Shown: positions 10,637 to 22,254, counted from the first letter of the stretch. The stretch: DNA of 64,000 bases from Perkinsus olseni (GCA_013115135.1 JABANP010000048.1:1-64000), one strand, 5' to 3'. A program made the numbers and translations. The notes: a model not told the origin generated them from the sequence alone.

Positions 10637-13088
10637 CGTCATACAAGATCAACCACGTTCATCAACTATTCCTACGTCAGGATAAATACACTACTACTCT
10701 GCCCAACGGTATGCTGGAGGACATCATCTACTCCGACGCCAACATCTACCCACAACACTCCTTTTTGGGCCGGGCCGACTGTAACCACTCGGGGAAAGAT
10801 CCTACGACTAAGTACTACGTCCACTATGCGGCGACTCCACCAACTACTACGACCACTAAGGACTCCATGACCCCCACAAAATTGATGACATCATGGAGAA
10901 AGAAGAAGAAGACGCCGACGTTCACTCAGACGACAACCTACCCCTTGGGAAGTCCTTATTCGTCAGTGGATACAGGACGACTCATCAGTTAGACGACTTA
11001 CTCCAGATCAACGCCAATCCTTCGAAGCTGCACTACAGGCCTACGTTGAACGAGGATTCTGCGTCATTGTCAAAGACAACAACGTCGGTGGTAGATACTC
11101 TATCCCTACGTTCAACGAGTGTCAAGATGCCTGGGACGCCATGACACGTGGTACGGCCTTAGAAGGCACGGTGGTTATCAAACCGTACCACTTTACGCCT
11201 TCCCACATGGTGTTCCGAGACCATCACCCAACGACACCGTGCCGTATAGTCCTGGACTTCCGCAAGTTGAACCAGTTTGCTGCACGTGGTGGGAAGTCCC
11301 AGAACGACTTACAAGGTGTCCTACTACAACTACGGAGCTTCCGGTACTTCATCTCGGCAGACGTCTCAAAAGCGTTCTGTCAGATGAAAGCGTCGCTCTA
11401 CGACGTCGGCTACTCCAGCTACACGTGTATCGGCAACTACACCGTCTTGTGGTCTAGTATTGCCTTCGGCAGCAACAACGCCCCGTGTATGCTGGAAGCT
11501 TGTACTCACGACGTAGTCACCGAGATCAACGGTTTAGTCCAGACAGCTAAGGACAACATGACGGGCCCCAGAGAAGACTTGACGACTGAAGAGCCTCCAC
11601 GTCTCTCGTACACGCAAGTCGAGAGCCTTACTCAGGCCATCTGCGACTGGTGTCGAGTATATCTTACGTGGTCCCAAGACCCCCTTACGTATGTTCTTGC
11701 TCAAGTACGTCGATGACCTCTTCTTTGGCGCAAAGACTAAGGAAGGAGCCTGCGAGTCGTACGACTTCGGCTCGTACGTCTTCGGTGGACATGGCTTCAA
11801 GTCTGATCCTGTCAAGAACTTCTGCAACTGGCTCGTAAGTAAAGACAATCACGATCTGAAGAGGTCAGTCCTTGGCTACGTTCTACGACTAAGCCAAGAT
11901 AAGTTCCACGCGGTCTACTCCGGACACGTCCCCGACGGTAGAGTCACTAAACTACAGGCTTGTGCTGCTCTGGCATCGCTCTACGACCCCCTGGGCCTGT
12001 ACGTTGAACTAGACCTACAAGGACGTTTTGCTATGGAGAGAGATCTGCAACAACCACAAGAGCTGGGACGACGTCTTGTCCGACGATCTGGTACGACGTA
12101 TCAGAGGCTGGGTTACTCTGTGCTCCGACGTTACTACCACCGTCGGGTTTGAGAGGTATATCGACTTGGAGAATTACCCCTTATTGGTATCCTCTGATGC
12201 CTCCGGTGAATGTTGGGGGTTGACGTACGGTGCATCAACGGTGAGAACACTACGACTAGGGTGATGGCACGTGGTGGGGTATTCCCACTAACTCAGTCTA
12301 AGTGGAGTATTCCACGTCAGGAGCTGGTCGCCTTATACCGTGCTCTTCTATGGATCCGATCCACGTCTGCCTACCTCCCTGTCAAGACTCACCTACGTCC
12401 TCATCAATCCCCATTGGAGCCATTGGTACCACAACTCCCAGCACGTCAAGTAACCCTCCTATGCGATAGTGAGGTCACCGTCTATCGCTTACGTCGTCCA
12501 AGCCGCGACAAGAAGCTTCCCATAGTGGAAAGACGTCGCCTCAAGGAGATTCGACAGATGTGTCAACAACTTGACGTCATCATTAAGCACATCCCCTCGG
12601 AGTTGAACTACGCTGACGCCATCTCTCGTGCTAAGTTCAACGGCACAGGCTTAGACGGTGCCTCCGTCTACAAGGCGATGTCGGTCAGCGAGGTTGTCTA
12701 CGACTACCGAGAAGTTAGTGACGAAGAGTTGGAAGACGACTTTGGCGACAACAACGACATAAGGCCTTCTCCATCGGCTACTAACATTCCCGTGGCTAAC
12801 GCCACTAACCAACTTGATCAACCGGACGAGAAGGCTACGACTAACTCCGACCCTGTCACTAACGTTCCCGTGGATAACGCCACTAACCAACAAACTCAAC
12901 GGGAGGAGACGACAACTACCAACTCTGAAGAGGTCACTAACGTTCCCGTGGCTAACGCCACAACCAACCTCAAGGCAACGGTCATGATGCTCAATGACGA
13001 CGGTATAGATCTCCCTAACTACGAGAACTTATCCGTCGAGGAACAAGACGACCTACGACTACTCGAGCGGGTATGCACGACCGGTTGA
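10570..13088 (+). CDS. pol: Reverse transcriptase and RNase H region of the BEL/Pao element
   Basis: Copies element RNA into DNA. RT blocks are visible at 11141-11560: CRIVLDFRKLN, then FISADVSKAFCQM (first catalytic Asp), then the SIAFGSNNAP block. The catalytic YVDDLFFG is at about 11704-11730 in a neighbouring frame. YDPLGLYVE at about 11980 is the Pao-type segment that follows RT. RNase H begins with VSSDASGECWGLTY (about 12190-12230) and has DSEVTVYRLRR and the NYADAISR tail near 12605. The sequence changes frame around 10990, 11140, 11690, 12020 and 12210. The linker 12720-13080 contains three imperfect repeats of NVPV-NATNQ type. Catalytic residues of both enzymes are present. Confidence 0.82.
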
Positions 13089-13099
13089 GGATGTTGACC

Positions 13100-15261
13100 A
13101 AGAACTGCAGCAAGATGGTCGTTATGAACGTTGCCTCACTGCATGTCTACGACGTGCCCAAGAGTTGGACGATGACTTGATCGACTTTAAGAACCTCTTG
13201 CTTGAGCGAGTCACTCTCAAGGTATTGGGTGCCAAGAACGGCAAGCTTAGACGACTAGCACGTATCTGCTATGTCGACGAGGACGGCCTAGTACGACGAC
13301 ACCCGAGCCCCTGAACGACTCCGCAAGGTGGAAGAAGATGTCAATGGTGTGATCTACCTCGGCAACAACTCCTATACGTCAGCCTTGATCAAAGTCTTGG
13401 CCGTCATTTACCACTACAAACATTTACATCTAGGAGCACGTCGGGTGTGTAATCTACTACAACGAAGACTCTACTGTAAGAAGATGACTCGGTTGGTACA
13501 GTCCACCCTGAAGACCTGCACGTCCTGTATCAAGGCACGTGCGACTAGGGCAGTTCAACTACGTCACCAACCACGTTCAAGACTTGCTCACTACTGGGCT
13601 CTGGCAAGTGGTAGGGGTTGACGTCACAGGCCCCTATGGCAAGGCCCCTCGGGCTACGCCAGGTCAAGGTGAATCTCACTACGTTCTACTAGTTCAAGAT
13701 TACGTGAGTGGGTTCACCGCAGCACGTCCCTCTCTACGAATCTAAGTCCAAGAGCATTGCCGACGGACTACACGGTATCTTCTGCGAGCACGGCTCACCA
13801 TCAGTAGTGCTATCAGATCACGATACCACTAGCCTTATAACAAGGAACGTCCGCCGAGTTCTACAACGGCATGGTACCAAGCACTACGTCCTCCCCGGCT
13901 ATGGCCAGTACTTGTCCTTCTGGGAACGATCTCACAAGGATATGGTGGACGTCGTGAAGGCCGTCAGAGAGTCTCGACATACGACCGAGAGGTCTAACGT
14001 GGACGACACCTTCATCAACGACTACCTACTCTCTGTACGGGCCTATAATACTACACCACGTGGTTGGGCAAATGCTAGCCCAGCAGAGCTGCACTACGTC
14101 TACAAGGGACGACTACCAGGCGACCAAGAAGGCCTGTCTGAGCTCGTCGACTGGGAATCTCTACGTCTAAAGCATACCGACGTCGACATTATCAAGACTC
14201 TTCGTGAAGCTATCCCTATGGCCGACACTGTCAAGCAACGCACAGCCTCAACCCTCAACGACTACCTCGACTACTGGAGACTGAAGCAAGAGCGACTGCT
14301 TGAACGGTATGCACGTGAACGAGAGGGCAGCTACATTCCCAAGGTCTACGACGTAGTGTTCACCACCAAGGCTGGAGACGTACAACTCGGAGGGCATCTG
14401 GAAACGTCATGGTCAGGACCATCCACGGTCACCAAGCTACGTGGTTCCTCTGTCGTGGAAGTCACGCCAGGCATTATCCTGCCAGGCATCGGCGGTGTCA
14501 ACAGCAACGACGATATGACTGAGGTCCACGTCCCTGTCGGCTACGGCGAACCCCAGACTTATCCTCTGAAGAACGTCTACTATGCCTCCGGTCTGCATGA
14601 CGTCATCTATAAGTACTACGCCAAGGGTACACGTGTCTTCGTGGACTCTGACGGCACCATCAAGAGCATGGGCATCGACCTCAACAACGACTTGGAGTTA
14701 ATGCGACGTCAACGGTATGACACTGCGATGAGCAAGGCAGTCTGGCCACCAGCTCAACCAGATGACCATGATGACGGCCAACTCGACGACATCGTCCACC
14801 AACGAGGTGATGAGGAAGACGTCATACCGGATGTCATCGAGAATGGTTTTCACCAACAAGGATACCAAGAAGCTGTCATACCAGACGTCATGGACGACGA
14901 CATTCAGAGCAACGACTCTATTATTTCTGGACGTGGAGCTATGATTCCTCAGGACGCGTCCGTCGTGGACGAAGGTCGCAATTCTGGACGACTAATTGAA
15001 CAGTCCACTGGTAGAGGCGATCCTAAGGTTGGAGATGGGTTGACCACAACGCCGTCAAGAAACGTCAGTGAACCTCATGTTGAAGACACGGTTGACTTGG
15101 CTGCTGACGAGGAGACTGATGGAGATCGACAACGACTTAGCCCCGGAGTACCTGCTGCGGAGGAGAACGGTGACGACAACGGCGAACCTCCTGAGACGTT
15201 CATGACCCCATCGAGTAGAGCGACTGATGAAGAAGAACGGCTTTGCCACTACTACTGGTAG
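13100..15261 (+). CDS. Integrase of the BEL/Pao element
   Basis: Inserts element DNA into the host genome. The N-terminal HHCC zinc module lies at 13400-13540 (H-x3-H in YHYKHLH, then CTSC). The DDE core follows: first Asp in VGVDVTGPYG (about 13618), second in VLSDHDTTS (about 13810), Glu in FWERSHKDMVD (about 13920). A C-terminal beta-rich segment at 14330-14640 resembles the DNA-binding tail of integrases, and an acidic low-complexity extension runs to 15261. Three frames are used (13328, 13539 and 13708 onward), joined by one-base changes near 13560 and 13725. All catalytic residues survive. Confidence 0.82.
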
Positions 15262-15688
15262 CGTACCGACTACTTCAAGGGCGACTACGAGATCGAGGCG
15301 ATCCAGCACGTCTACGAGGAGCTTCACCACACGACTTGAGGAACTTCGCGAGTCCCTTGGCACTTCTACCCGTCATACATATGGTAAGTTCGTCAATACC
15401 GCCCCCCATGAACGGCTCTCTAGTCGTACTGGTCGACGCTGACTACACGGGGTTGGCTCGCGTTATCAACCACGACGACCAAGGACAGTACTTGCAAAAG
15501 TCTTGCAACCCATGGACGTGATACAAGAAGGAGTACTGACTAGGGCGGAAGACAATGAGACTAAGGGCCAACTACACGTCAATATCGACAACATCATCTA
15601 CGTGAGACCGTCCAACCGATCACTTACAAGAGCGAGAGGTAAGGATCTACGTGAGCTATTCGCTTACATTGACGACTACATGCAGTAG
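15262..15688 (+). CDS. Unrecognised C-terminal coding segment of the BEL/Pao element
   Basis: After the long integrase frame stops at 15261, coding-like sequence continues in shifting frames. A piece with GDYEIEAIQHVYEELHH follows directly, then VVLVDADYTGLARVINHDDQ near 15430. A clean frame at 15503-15688 ends in AYIDDYMQ and a stop. I do not recognise a family. It may be the end of the polyprotein or a small accessory product. No signal peptide or membrane segment suggests an envelope protein. Confidence 0.4.
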
Positions 15689-16118
15689 CGCTAGCCCTCG
15701 CGGGCCCCAGGGTTATTTCTATGGCCTTAGGGGCGCCGATTGTAGCCACAGTGACGTAGTCGTATGCTCTAACGTCAGATCGTTATTGAGGCTCTCGTAG
15801 ACATTGTCTAGCGTGTGACGCGGAGCATCTTGCCCACTTACACGTTCTTGACAATTCCTTAGTTGCGCTGGGCGATCATCGTTCCTCGCAAGTGTTACGT
15901 CTTTCTATTAGCCTTAGAGATGGTTAACGTCTTTCCCTCCAGTTCTTAGTACGTCTCGACGCTTTGAGGAAGGCCGAACAACGTGTGTACTACCATGACT
16001 GCGACGAGGACGACTCCAAGTAGCTTTGGTTTTCGACGACGAGAATGATGAGACGACTAAGATGATGATATGACGACTAAGTGGACTTTTTGATCTTTGA
16101 CTTCTTTCCCGTGGCCAA
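15689..16118 (+). other. 3' untranslated part of the BEL/Pao element
   Basis: No open frame. GACGACTAAG-type words recur around 16040-16082. The bases directly before the 3' LTR are pyrimidine-rich (CTTCTTTCCC) instead of the expected plus-strand purine tract, so the priming site for second-strand synthesis is unclear. Confidence 0.5.
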
Positions 16119-16241
16119 TGCGCGGTCACCGCGGTTAACGTGAGCCAAGGAACGACGAGTGCGCAAGATTAGTATCTTCGCCCGACGTATCCGACGGTTT
16201 CAACGTATCCGTAACGGCCACGCAGAGGCTGAATTTCTATC
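16119..16241 (+). repeat. 3' LTR, first part (123 bases)
   Basis: Matches 6194-6316 of the 5' LTR. It ends with the 15-base word GGCTGAATTTCTATC at 16227-16241, the left copy of the LINE target duplication. Confidence 0.95.
16227..16241. repeat. LINE target-site duplication, left copy (right copy at 21194-21208)
   Basis: The 15-base word GGCTGAATTTCTATC occurs once in the intact 5' LTR and twice around the LINE, so it marks the insertion point within the LTR unambiguously. Confidence 0.95.
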
Positions 16242-16483
16242 TTTTGATTGAAACTATCCTTATTCATCGTGCTGTACATGGTATATTCGCCACGTCTCTC
16301 AGCACAAAGGGCGTCGGCTGTCACGCCAATAATACACAATGGTGGTCTTCTGAAACTTCTCCGTTGCCAGCTGCTGCGGTCTTCGTCAGCTGCTGCCTCC
16401 CTGCCGCCAAGCTGCCGTCCTCGTCGAGTTGCAGCTTATTAATTAATTACTGCCACCACACCTGTAGTGTGGCTGGCTCCGTA
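16242..16483 (-). other. LINE 3' untranslated region
   Basis: 242 bases between the ORF2 stop and the element end, with no coding potential. The last bases on the minus strand are TTTCAATCAAAA, so the tail is a short A run. Confidence 0.7.
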
Positions 16484-19000
16484 CTAATCAGGTGGGACGT
16501 CATGCTGCGCAGCAGCAGTGACGTCCAAGTGCTCCATGAGAGCCTTCATCAGACGGTTGAAGGCCTTGCGGCGCTTCAGGTCCGTCACCATTTTGTAGAG
16601 ATGGAAGGGTACTCCCCCGGCCACCCTCTTCCGCGCAGGTGCCAAGAACGGACACGACTGCAAGTAGTGACGGAAGTCCCCAATCGGGGCTCCACAGCCA
16701 CACTCCGGGGAGGTAGCTAAATCACAACGGAAACGGTGCGCAGGGGTCATAGCCCGACCAAACACCACCGCACTGGCTGCCGGAGTAACTTCCCTACGGA
16801 TCCACAACGATGCGTGAGAAACGCAGAAGAAGAACTCCTTTATGGCAGTTCCCAACTTGGCACGCTCATCAGACCACCAGAAGCGGGTGGCGATGCGCAT
16901 CTGCTCCTTCAAGTATCGAGAGAGTGTTCGACCACTGACGCATCCTTCAGCATTCACCTCAGAGAGGCTTCCGCCTTGGGCCGCCAGCTGGTCAGCCACC
17001 TCATTGCCCCCGACTTCGGAGTGCCCTGGGACCCAGTGAAATCGAACTATACCGGTGAGTCCTCGAAGGAGGATGGCTATCTGCCTGGCCTTCTCCCATT
17101 TCTGGGTTCTGGCACGGCTTGCCAATATCCTCAAAACCGCCTGAGAGTCCGTGAAGATCTCCCAGCTTTCGCCTGCGATGGCGTTACTAGTAACCCAGCG
17201 AGCCGCCTGCTCAACCGCGTGTAGCTCGCACTCCGTGATGGAAGAGTAGGACGGTAGACGCCAGAATGCCGAGTGTACTTGGACTCCCTTGCAGAAGACC
17301 ACACACCCAGCACCCGCTCGCCGGTCGAGGACCACCGAACCATCTGTGTAGATCGCATTGCGAGAGCGCATGGCCTGCTTTGCATAGTGCACGGCCTGCT
17401 CCCGCTCTGCGATAACCGTACCGAGACGAGGCTCCCAAGGTTGAATGGGGAGCGCTCGCCATTGCTGGATAGCCACTGTAGGCTGCTCATGCTGGAGACC
17501 CTTAACCTTCAGAAGGCGGCTAAGGGCTTGCTCATCCCCAAGCAAGGCTAGTCGCCTGGCAGCTATGCCAGCCAATTCCACATGGGCAGGCGTCAATCCT
17601 GCGGCGACGACGAGAGCAGAGTTGGAGGCATTACGCGGGGCTCTAAGAGCGACCCGCGCCACCATAGCTGGCACTCGCATCACCAGGCCCCTGGCTGTGG
17701 CAGACTTAAGGCCGTCATACCACACGCACACTCCGTGCGCTAGTCCAGGCAGGATGCCTACCCGATAGGTCCGTATGACTTTAGCACCGGTGAGGGAAGC
17801 ACGCTCCCAGCCCAGGTGCCGCAGTCGATTCAACTTGGCCAACGCTTCAGACACCTTTAACCGGATATGATGCTGAAACGTCAGCCTTTTATCAATCCAG
17901 ACCCCAAGCACCCGCAGTACATTGACGACCTGAATTGGTACGTCCTGCAGGGTGAGGTCTTCACCAATAGTGCGGGGGATAAGAGCTTGGGACTTCTCCG
18001 GTTCCCAGCTCAACCCCGCTTCACCAGCCCATTCCAGGAGATGTCCTTCGGCTCGCTTCCACTTGTTGACGAGAGCAGCGCGTGTCCTTGCGGACAGGCT
18101 GATCGTCGTATCGTCAGCAAAGAGCGTCAGGAAGATCCCTAGGGCTTCCAAGGGCTCGAAGCGATCCACGAGAGGAAGAGTGCTCAGCAGGTACAAGAAA
18201 GGTCCAAGGACACTTCCTTGCTGGACCCCGCATTGCAGCCCGCGTTCCCCATGGTCGCAGCCATAGTCGGCGCTCACAGCCTGACCCTCTAGATAACTTT
18301 TCAGTATATCTAGGAGGTACGGAGGGACCTTGTAGTCGGCGAGAGTCCTCAGGATGTGGCTGTGGCGCACACTGGGGAAGGCGTTTCGGACATCGAGCTG
18401 GATCGTGGCAACCGGGCAACGCTTGCCGCGGCGCTTACCATCACGATACAGCCCCACCACGCGGTGTACCGCGCTGTCCACACTCTTCCCACGGCAGAAC
18501 CCGTGCACAGCTGAGGAGCGTAATCGATCGGCTATCAGTGGGCAGGCTAAAAGCCGTTCCACGATAATCCTCTCGAAGAGCTTACTCCCCGATTTCACCA
18601 GGCAGATGGGACGCCAGCCATTAGGAAGGCTTGGGTCCCTGCCCGGCTTAGTGCACAAAAACCCCTCGGCTTTGTTTCCAGCCGAAGGGGTACACCTTCG
18701 TTCGGAGACATCGGGTAAACTGGTAACACCAGTGGTCCCCGAGCTCCGGTAGAGAGTCCCGAATGATGTCATTGGTGACATCATCGGACCCTGGAGCCGC
18801 TCCTCTTCGCAGCTCACCAGCCGCATCCCTCAGCTCCGCAAGCGACACTGGAGGGATGGGCTCTGCCTGTCGTGGCCAGACTACCTGGGCTACGTCATGA
18901 TCCCTAGTGGAGACAAACCATATCTACTACCGTAGAGGAGAACCGTGACTGCAGCAAGTCTGCCGCAGCCGGCCTCCGCCCCTGGTTGTGCTGGAAGATC
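16484..19000 (-). CDS. LINE ORF2: reverse transcriptase and RNase H, endonuclease deleted
   Basis: The start of an APE-type endonuclease is recognisable at about 19000-18948 (FQHNQGRRPAAADLLQS, the usual first strand of I/R1-type endonucleases). About 50 bases later the sequence passes straight into the pre-RT linker (PPVSLAELRDAAGELRRG, 18850-18790). RT follows: RPICLVKSGSKLFERI, then QLDVRNAFPSV (Asp), then GVQQGSVLGPFL, then FADDTTISL (catalytic DD) at about 18110. RNase H is at about 17360-16950 with YTDGS, E in TECELHAV, D in FTDSQAVL and the GNEVAD tail. The end has a CGCG...H...C Cys/His motif near 16700. One frame break lies near 18700. Stop is at 16484. Confidence 0.88.
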
Positions 19001-21171
19001 AGCACTGAGACGAAGGTGGTTCCCCAAAGTCCGTACGGCGAAGCTGCTTGCGGGACAGTCGAAGCATGGTCGGACAGTCCTTAGCAGTCGCCTCGTGAGC
19101 CTCCGGGCGCAGAGCAGTGTTGCCCTTGGCCCTTTCGGCTTCGTTCCACTTGGCGCAGTTATAGCACCGCGGAGGTGCTTGCGCCTTACACCGTTGTCGC
19201 TGATGTCCCTCTTGACCACAGCGAGTGCAGTTACCCGGGGTAGTCTTGTTGGGACAAGTCGACGATATGTGCCCAGGCTGGGCACAGTGGAAACAGATGG
19301 GCACCGCTCTCGCAGTAGCCCATCGAGTCAAGAGGTGGTTCAGGACCACCTTACCTTTGGCTTCCCCTTTAGCTGCCAGATTGGCGTAGAACTGGGGGTG
19401 GACCGCGCACACCATGTGGGGTCCGCGCCAATAGATGCAGGACACCAAGTCAGTATCCTGCCTCATACCATTGGAACCCGAGGAGCTCAGGCTTACGCCC
19501 TTCATGAGCTCAGGGTTCCCTTCCTCAGCAGCACACCGAGTGCCTCAATGGAGAGACCCTTCGACAAGCCAACGTCAAAGAGTATCACCTTGGGCCAGAG
19601 TCCCCGGCGTACTGCTACCTTGAAGTCCTTGACCTTTGCAAGGCTATCGAGACAGAGCTGAGTCTGCGCTTGATCAGCCAATACAAGGCCAAGGCCACCA
19701 CCCTTAAGCGGGAAGACGCTGGAGATGATAACCTTACGATCCAGAGCTCGCAGCACCCGCTCTCTGAAGGCCTTCTCCTGAGCTGGGGTCCTTTCGGCCA
19801 CCGGAGACTCAGGGCGAAGCTCAACAATGGCGTTGGGCCTCGCCGCCTTCTTGGCACCCTCGACAGCAGCCTTATGGCTGGAAGTCTTGCCTCGGACCGG
19901 TCCTATCGGAACGACCGAGGGGGTGACAATCCTACGCACCTCAGTGGGGGAGTTTCCTCCAGCCCTGAGGCGCTTACCACCTGTGGAGATCGAGACTACG
20001 GGCTTGGGAGCCGTAGCCGATCTCGTAGAGCTACCCTGGACCGTGATCCAGGGAGCGGACTTAGCCGACGGAGCGGTGTTAGCCTGAGGTGCCGGGGCAG
20101 ATGATTGTCTGGCCGAAACAGGCTTCACAGCCGCACGGCTGTTGCTTGGGGCCGCCTTGGACGACTCAACCATGGCCAAGTAGTGGCGATTGACGATCGC
20201 AAGGGTCGCCATACCGCGAGCCATGTGCTCCCGAGGGAGTAGGTCCAACGTGTCAGCCAGCAAGGTCGTGACTTGAGTTGCGGTAAACTCGTGCACCGGA
20301 CGGCCCCCTAAAGCCCGCTAGGGCCTTGTCAACAATATCGGCAGTCTGACTGTCCCCGAGTTGGTCAGGTGAAGGGGAGAAAAGGGGCTGAGGGCCTCCG
20401 TTCTCGGCTTCGTCCACGTCCATCACCAAGCGCTCATCCTCGTCGTCCCTGGCCTCAGCCCACGAAAAGTTGTGAGCAATGCGGCTTTTGTGGCTCGAGA
20501 GTTGCTCTTGAGCCCCTTGCCCAGTGCCATTGACACGGCACCGCTTGCGGGCATACCAGTGCTTCCGGATGGGCACACCCGATCATTTCTTCATCAGAAG
20601 GACGGACGTCAACGTCCATCTCAGTCTCATTATCCGAACCGAGGTAGTGGCTCTCCAATTGGGAGGCCGAAATACCAGTCGCCGGATCACGAGAAGCAGA
20701 CGAACGCTCTGCGACAATGCCAGGAGAGACCGTGTCCGAATGAGTCTCGCGATCAGCCGGGGCAGATGACGTGCCAAGCGGCTGAGTGTCACCAACGGCT
20801 ACACCAGCCGGCAAGCCAGACTGGCCTACAGTAGCACAAGGTCCCGGAGCCACCGCAGCTCTTCCGTTCAGGGTAGCTGTACCCGTACTTGGACGCGCTA
20901 GAGGTCCATTGGGACTACTCCCACCTTCACACGAGCCCCCACACCCTGGGCGCATCTCGTGATCCGGCAAACCCGAGGGAGCAGCGACAGACGCAAAAAC
21001 GAAAGACGCGGACCCGTTACTAGTACCCTCCTGACGAGGTGGGAAAATACCCGGAGGAAACGTGGAGTCACCTCCTTGCCTGTCCTGACGAGGCGGACGA
21101 TCCGCAGCAGATGCGCTGCTCTTGGATAGGGCTTGACGCCGGACCCTTGGTAATGACTGCTTCTTAGCCAT
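18999..21171 (-). CDS. LINE ORF1: Gag-like nucleic-acid-binding protein
   Basis: Expected to coat the LINE RNA. It begins at ATG 21171 (MAKKQSLPRVRRQ), only 22 bases from the element end. The N-terminal half is Pro/Ser/Ala-rich low complexity. A folded middle segment (KVIISSVFPLKGGGLGLVLAD and following, about 19750-19600) resembles the RRM-like region of LINE Gag proteins. The C-terminus has zinc knuckles CFHCAQPGHISSTC and CTRCGQEGHQRQRC at about 19310-19190, then a third C-x2-C pair. The frame changes near 20565 and 20300 by one base each. At 19505 a TGA stop overlaps the next ATG as ATGA, which could be reinitiation or another indel. Confidence 0.8.
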
Positions 21172-21208
21172 AGGAGCGAAAAACAAAAGAACTGGCTGAA
21201 TTTCTATC

Positions 21209-21511
21209 ACTGCTACTGTACTGTTACAACTGTGGTTCGTACTGTTGCTACGTATTGTGGTTGTGGATCGTACGTACTAGCTCTGGTCTGCTGTGTCTCT
21301 GATACGACTAGTGCACGTGAGTAGCTATAGATAGCTATAGAAGTATTGGTATTAACGACTGTGATGTTGGGTTCATAGATGGACGTGAACTCTCTCTCTA
21401 TTGAGGATTCAGGCGTTGCCAGCAGCGGTCACTTCCCCACCTTCGCTCCACTACGCGGGGTCGACGTCTATTTCTGCGTTTTTCCTGCAAGGCTCACACC
21501 GCGACCGCGCA
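21209..21511 (+). repeat. 3' LTR, second part (303 bases)
   Basis: Matches 6317-6619 of the 5' LTR and ends CGCGCA. It is preceded by the second copy of GGCTGAATTTCTATC at 21194-21208. The two parts add up to 426 bases, exactly the 5' LTR length. Confidence 0.95.
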
Positions 21512-21714
21512 TGGCCATACGTAGTTCCACGCTGATCCGATTTAGTGACGGGATAATCCGCAGCCCGGCGCAGCTACACTCTCCTCCTACTATATGGGCC
21601 TCGCGGCTCGCTAATGGAATTACTACAACTCAACACACGATGACTATACACCTCAAAGCAATCCTCGAACATGAGGGAATGATACAAGTTGGCCGAGTCG
21701 CCCTCGAGACGACT

Positions 21715-22254
21715 TTACACGCTGTCGGCCACCTCTGTTGGCTCTTGAAGCCCATCAGCCCTGAAGTGAGAGAAACATCAGCTATGACCTGTCTTCCGTT
21801 CAGTTTCACTCACCTCTTCCCCTCAGGCCATCTCCTGCTCAGCATATACCCCATGAGGACGAGCTGAGCGGCGAGCACGACGAAGATCAAGGCGGTAACG
21901 ACCAAGATCCCAACCAAAACTCCCGAGTAATCCGGGGTACTGGTGAGACCTTGGACGTCGCTTGAATCATCACTTGTAGCTCTGAGGGCAGATGAAAAGA
22001 TGAGTTAGTTCTACGATCGATAAGCGCCTTACCCTTCCGCGTCGTTAATCCCCTCCAAGACTCCCAGTGGAACCTCAGTGGGGATGGTGCCTAATCGCCT
22101 CCAGCAACTTGTCTTCGATGCTAGCCTCCTCCAGATCGGCCGTGCTCTTCTCCAGATTCATCGCCTCAACTTGCTCCTTGGAGAAGAGCGACCCCTGGCC
22201 CAGGACTGGGCCGGTCGCGCCGAAGAAGATCGCGAGGAAGACATATGGAGTCAT
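21715..22254 (-). CDS. Predicted small single-pass membrane protein (signal peptide plus TM)
   Basis: I do not recognise a family. ATG 22254 opens with a textbook signal peptide (MTPYVFLAIFFGATGPVLGQ) and a short acidic ectodomain. After an intron (donor at 22032, GTAAGG; acceptor TGCCCTCAG) an exon encodes a Ser/Asp-rich stretch and a clear membrane segment, VLVGILVVTALIFVVLAAQLV. A last intron (donor GTGAGT after GGGAAGAG) leads to a short tail ending EVADSV and a stop at 21715. The signal-peptide frame reaches a stop at 22075 and must shift by one base to join the next exon, so one indel or a missed intron is needed. Topology would be type I. The gene ends about 200 bases from the retrotransposon insertion. 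Confidence 0.5.

Larger units (their letters stand above)
16242..21193 (-). mobile_element. RNase H-bearing LINE (non-LTR retrotransposon) nested in the 3' LTR
   Basis: A 4,952-base minus-strand element flanked by the perfect 15-base duplication GGCTGAATTTCTATC (16227-16241 and 21194-21208), as expected from target-primed reverse transcription. Gene order from its 5' end (21193) is a Gag-like ORF1 with zinc knuckles, then ORF2 with reverse transcriptase, RNase H and a C-terminal Cys/His motif. The 5' untranslated part is only about 22 bases. The 3' end is at 16242 and finishes in CAATCAAAA, with no long poly(A). An RNase H in ORF2 points to the I/Tad/R1-like side of LINE diversity. The endonuclease domain is almost completely missing. 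Confidence 0.93.
6194..21511 (+). mobile_element. Complete BEL/Pao-type LTR retrotransposon, interrupted by a LINE
   Basis: Two copies of a 426-base TG...CA terminal repeat bound an internal region encoding Gag, protease, reverse transcriptase, RNase H and integrase in that order. TGGC at 6190-6193 and 21512-21515 is a 4-base target-site duplication, which fixes the ends. Placement in BEL/Pao rests on YVDD in the RT and the YDPLGL segment just after it, typical of Pao-family polyproteins. Without the 4,967-base LINE insertion (LINE plus one duplicated 15-mer) the element is 10,351 bases. By eye the two LTRs are identical, implying a very recent insertion. The internal frame is broken at several points despite this, so either the assembly has indels or this copy is already defective. 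No canonical primer-binding site follows the 5' LTR and no obvious purine tract precedes the 3' LTR. Confidence 0.92.

Noticed and set aside
18113..18752. Plus-strand open frames inside the LINE
   Set aside because: They are antisense to the reverse transcriptase, whose catalytic motifs fix the minus strand as coding.
6194..21511. Gypsy or DIRS classification of the LTR element
   Set aside because: The DDE integrase, simple direct LTRs and a 4-base duplication rule out DIRS. The YDPLGL segment after YVDD favours BEL/Pao over Gypsy.
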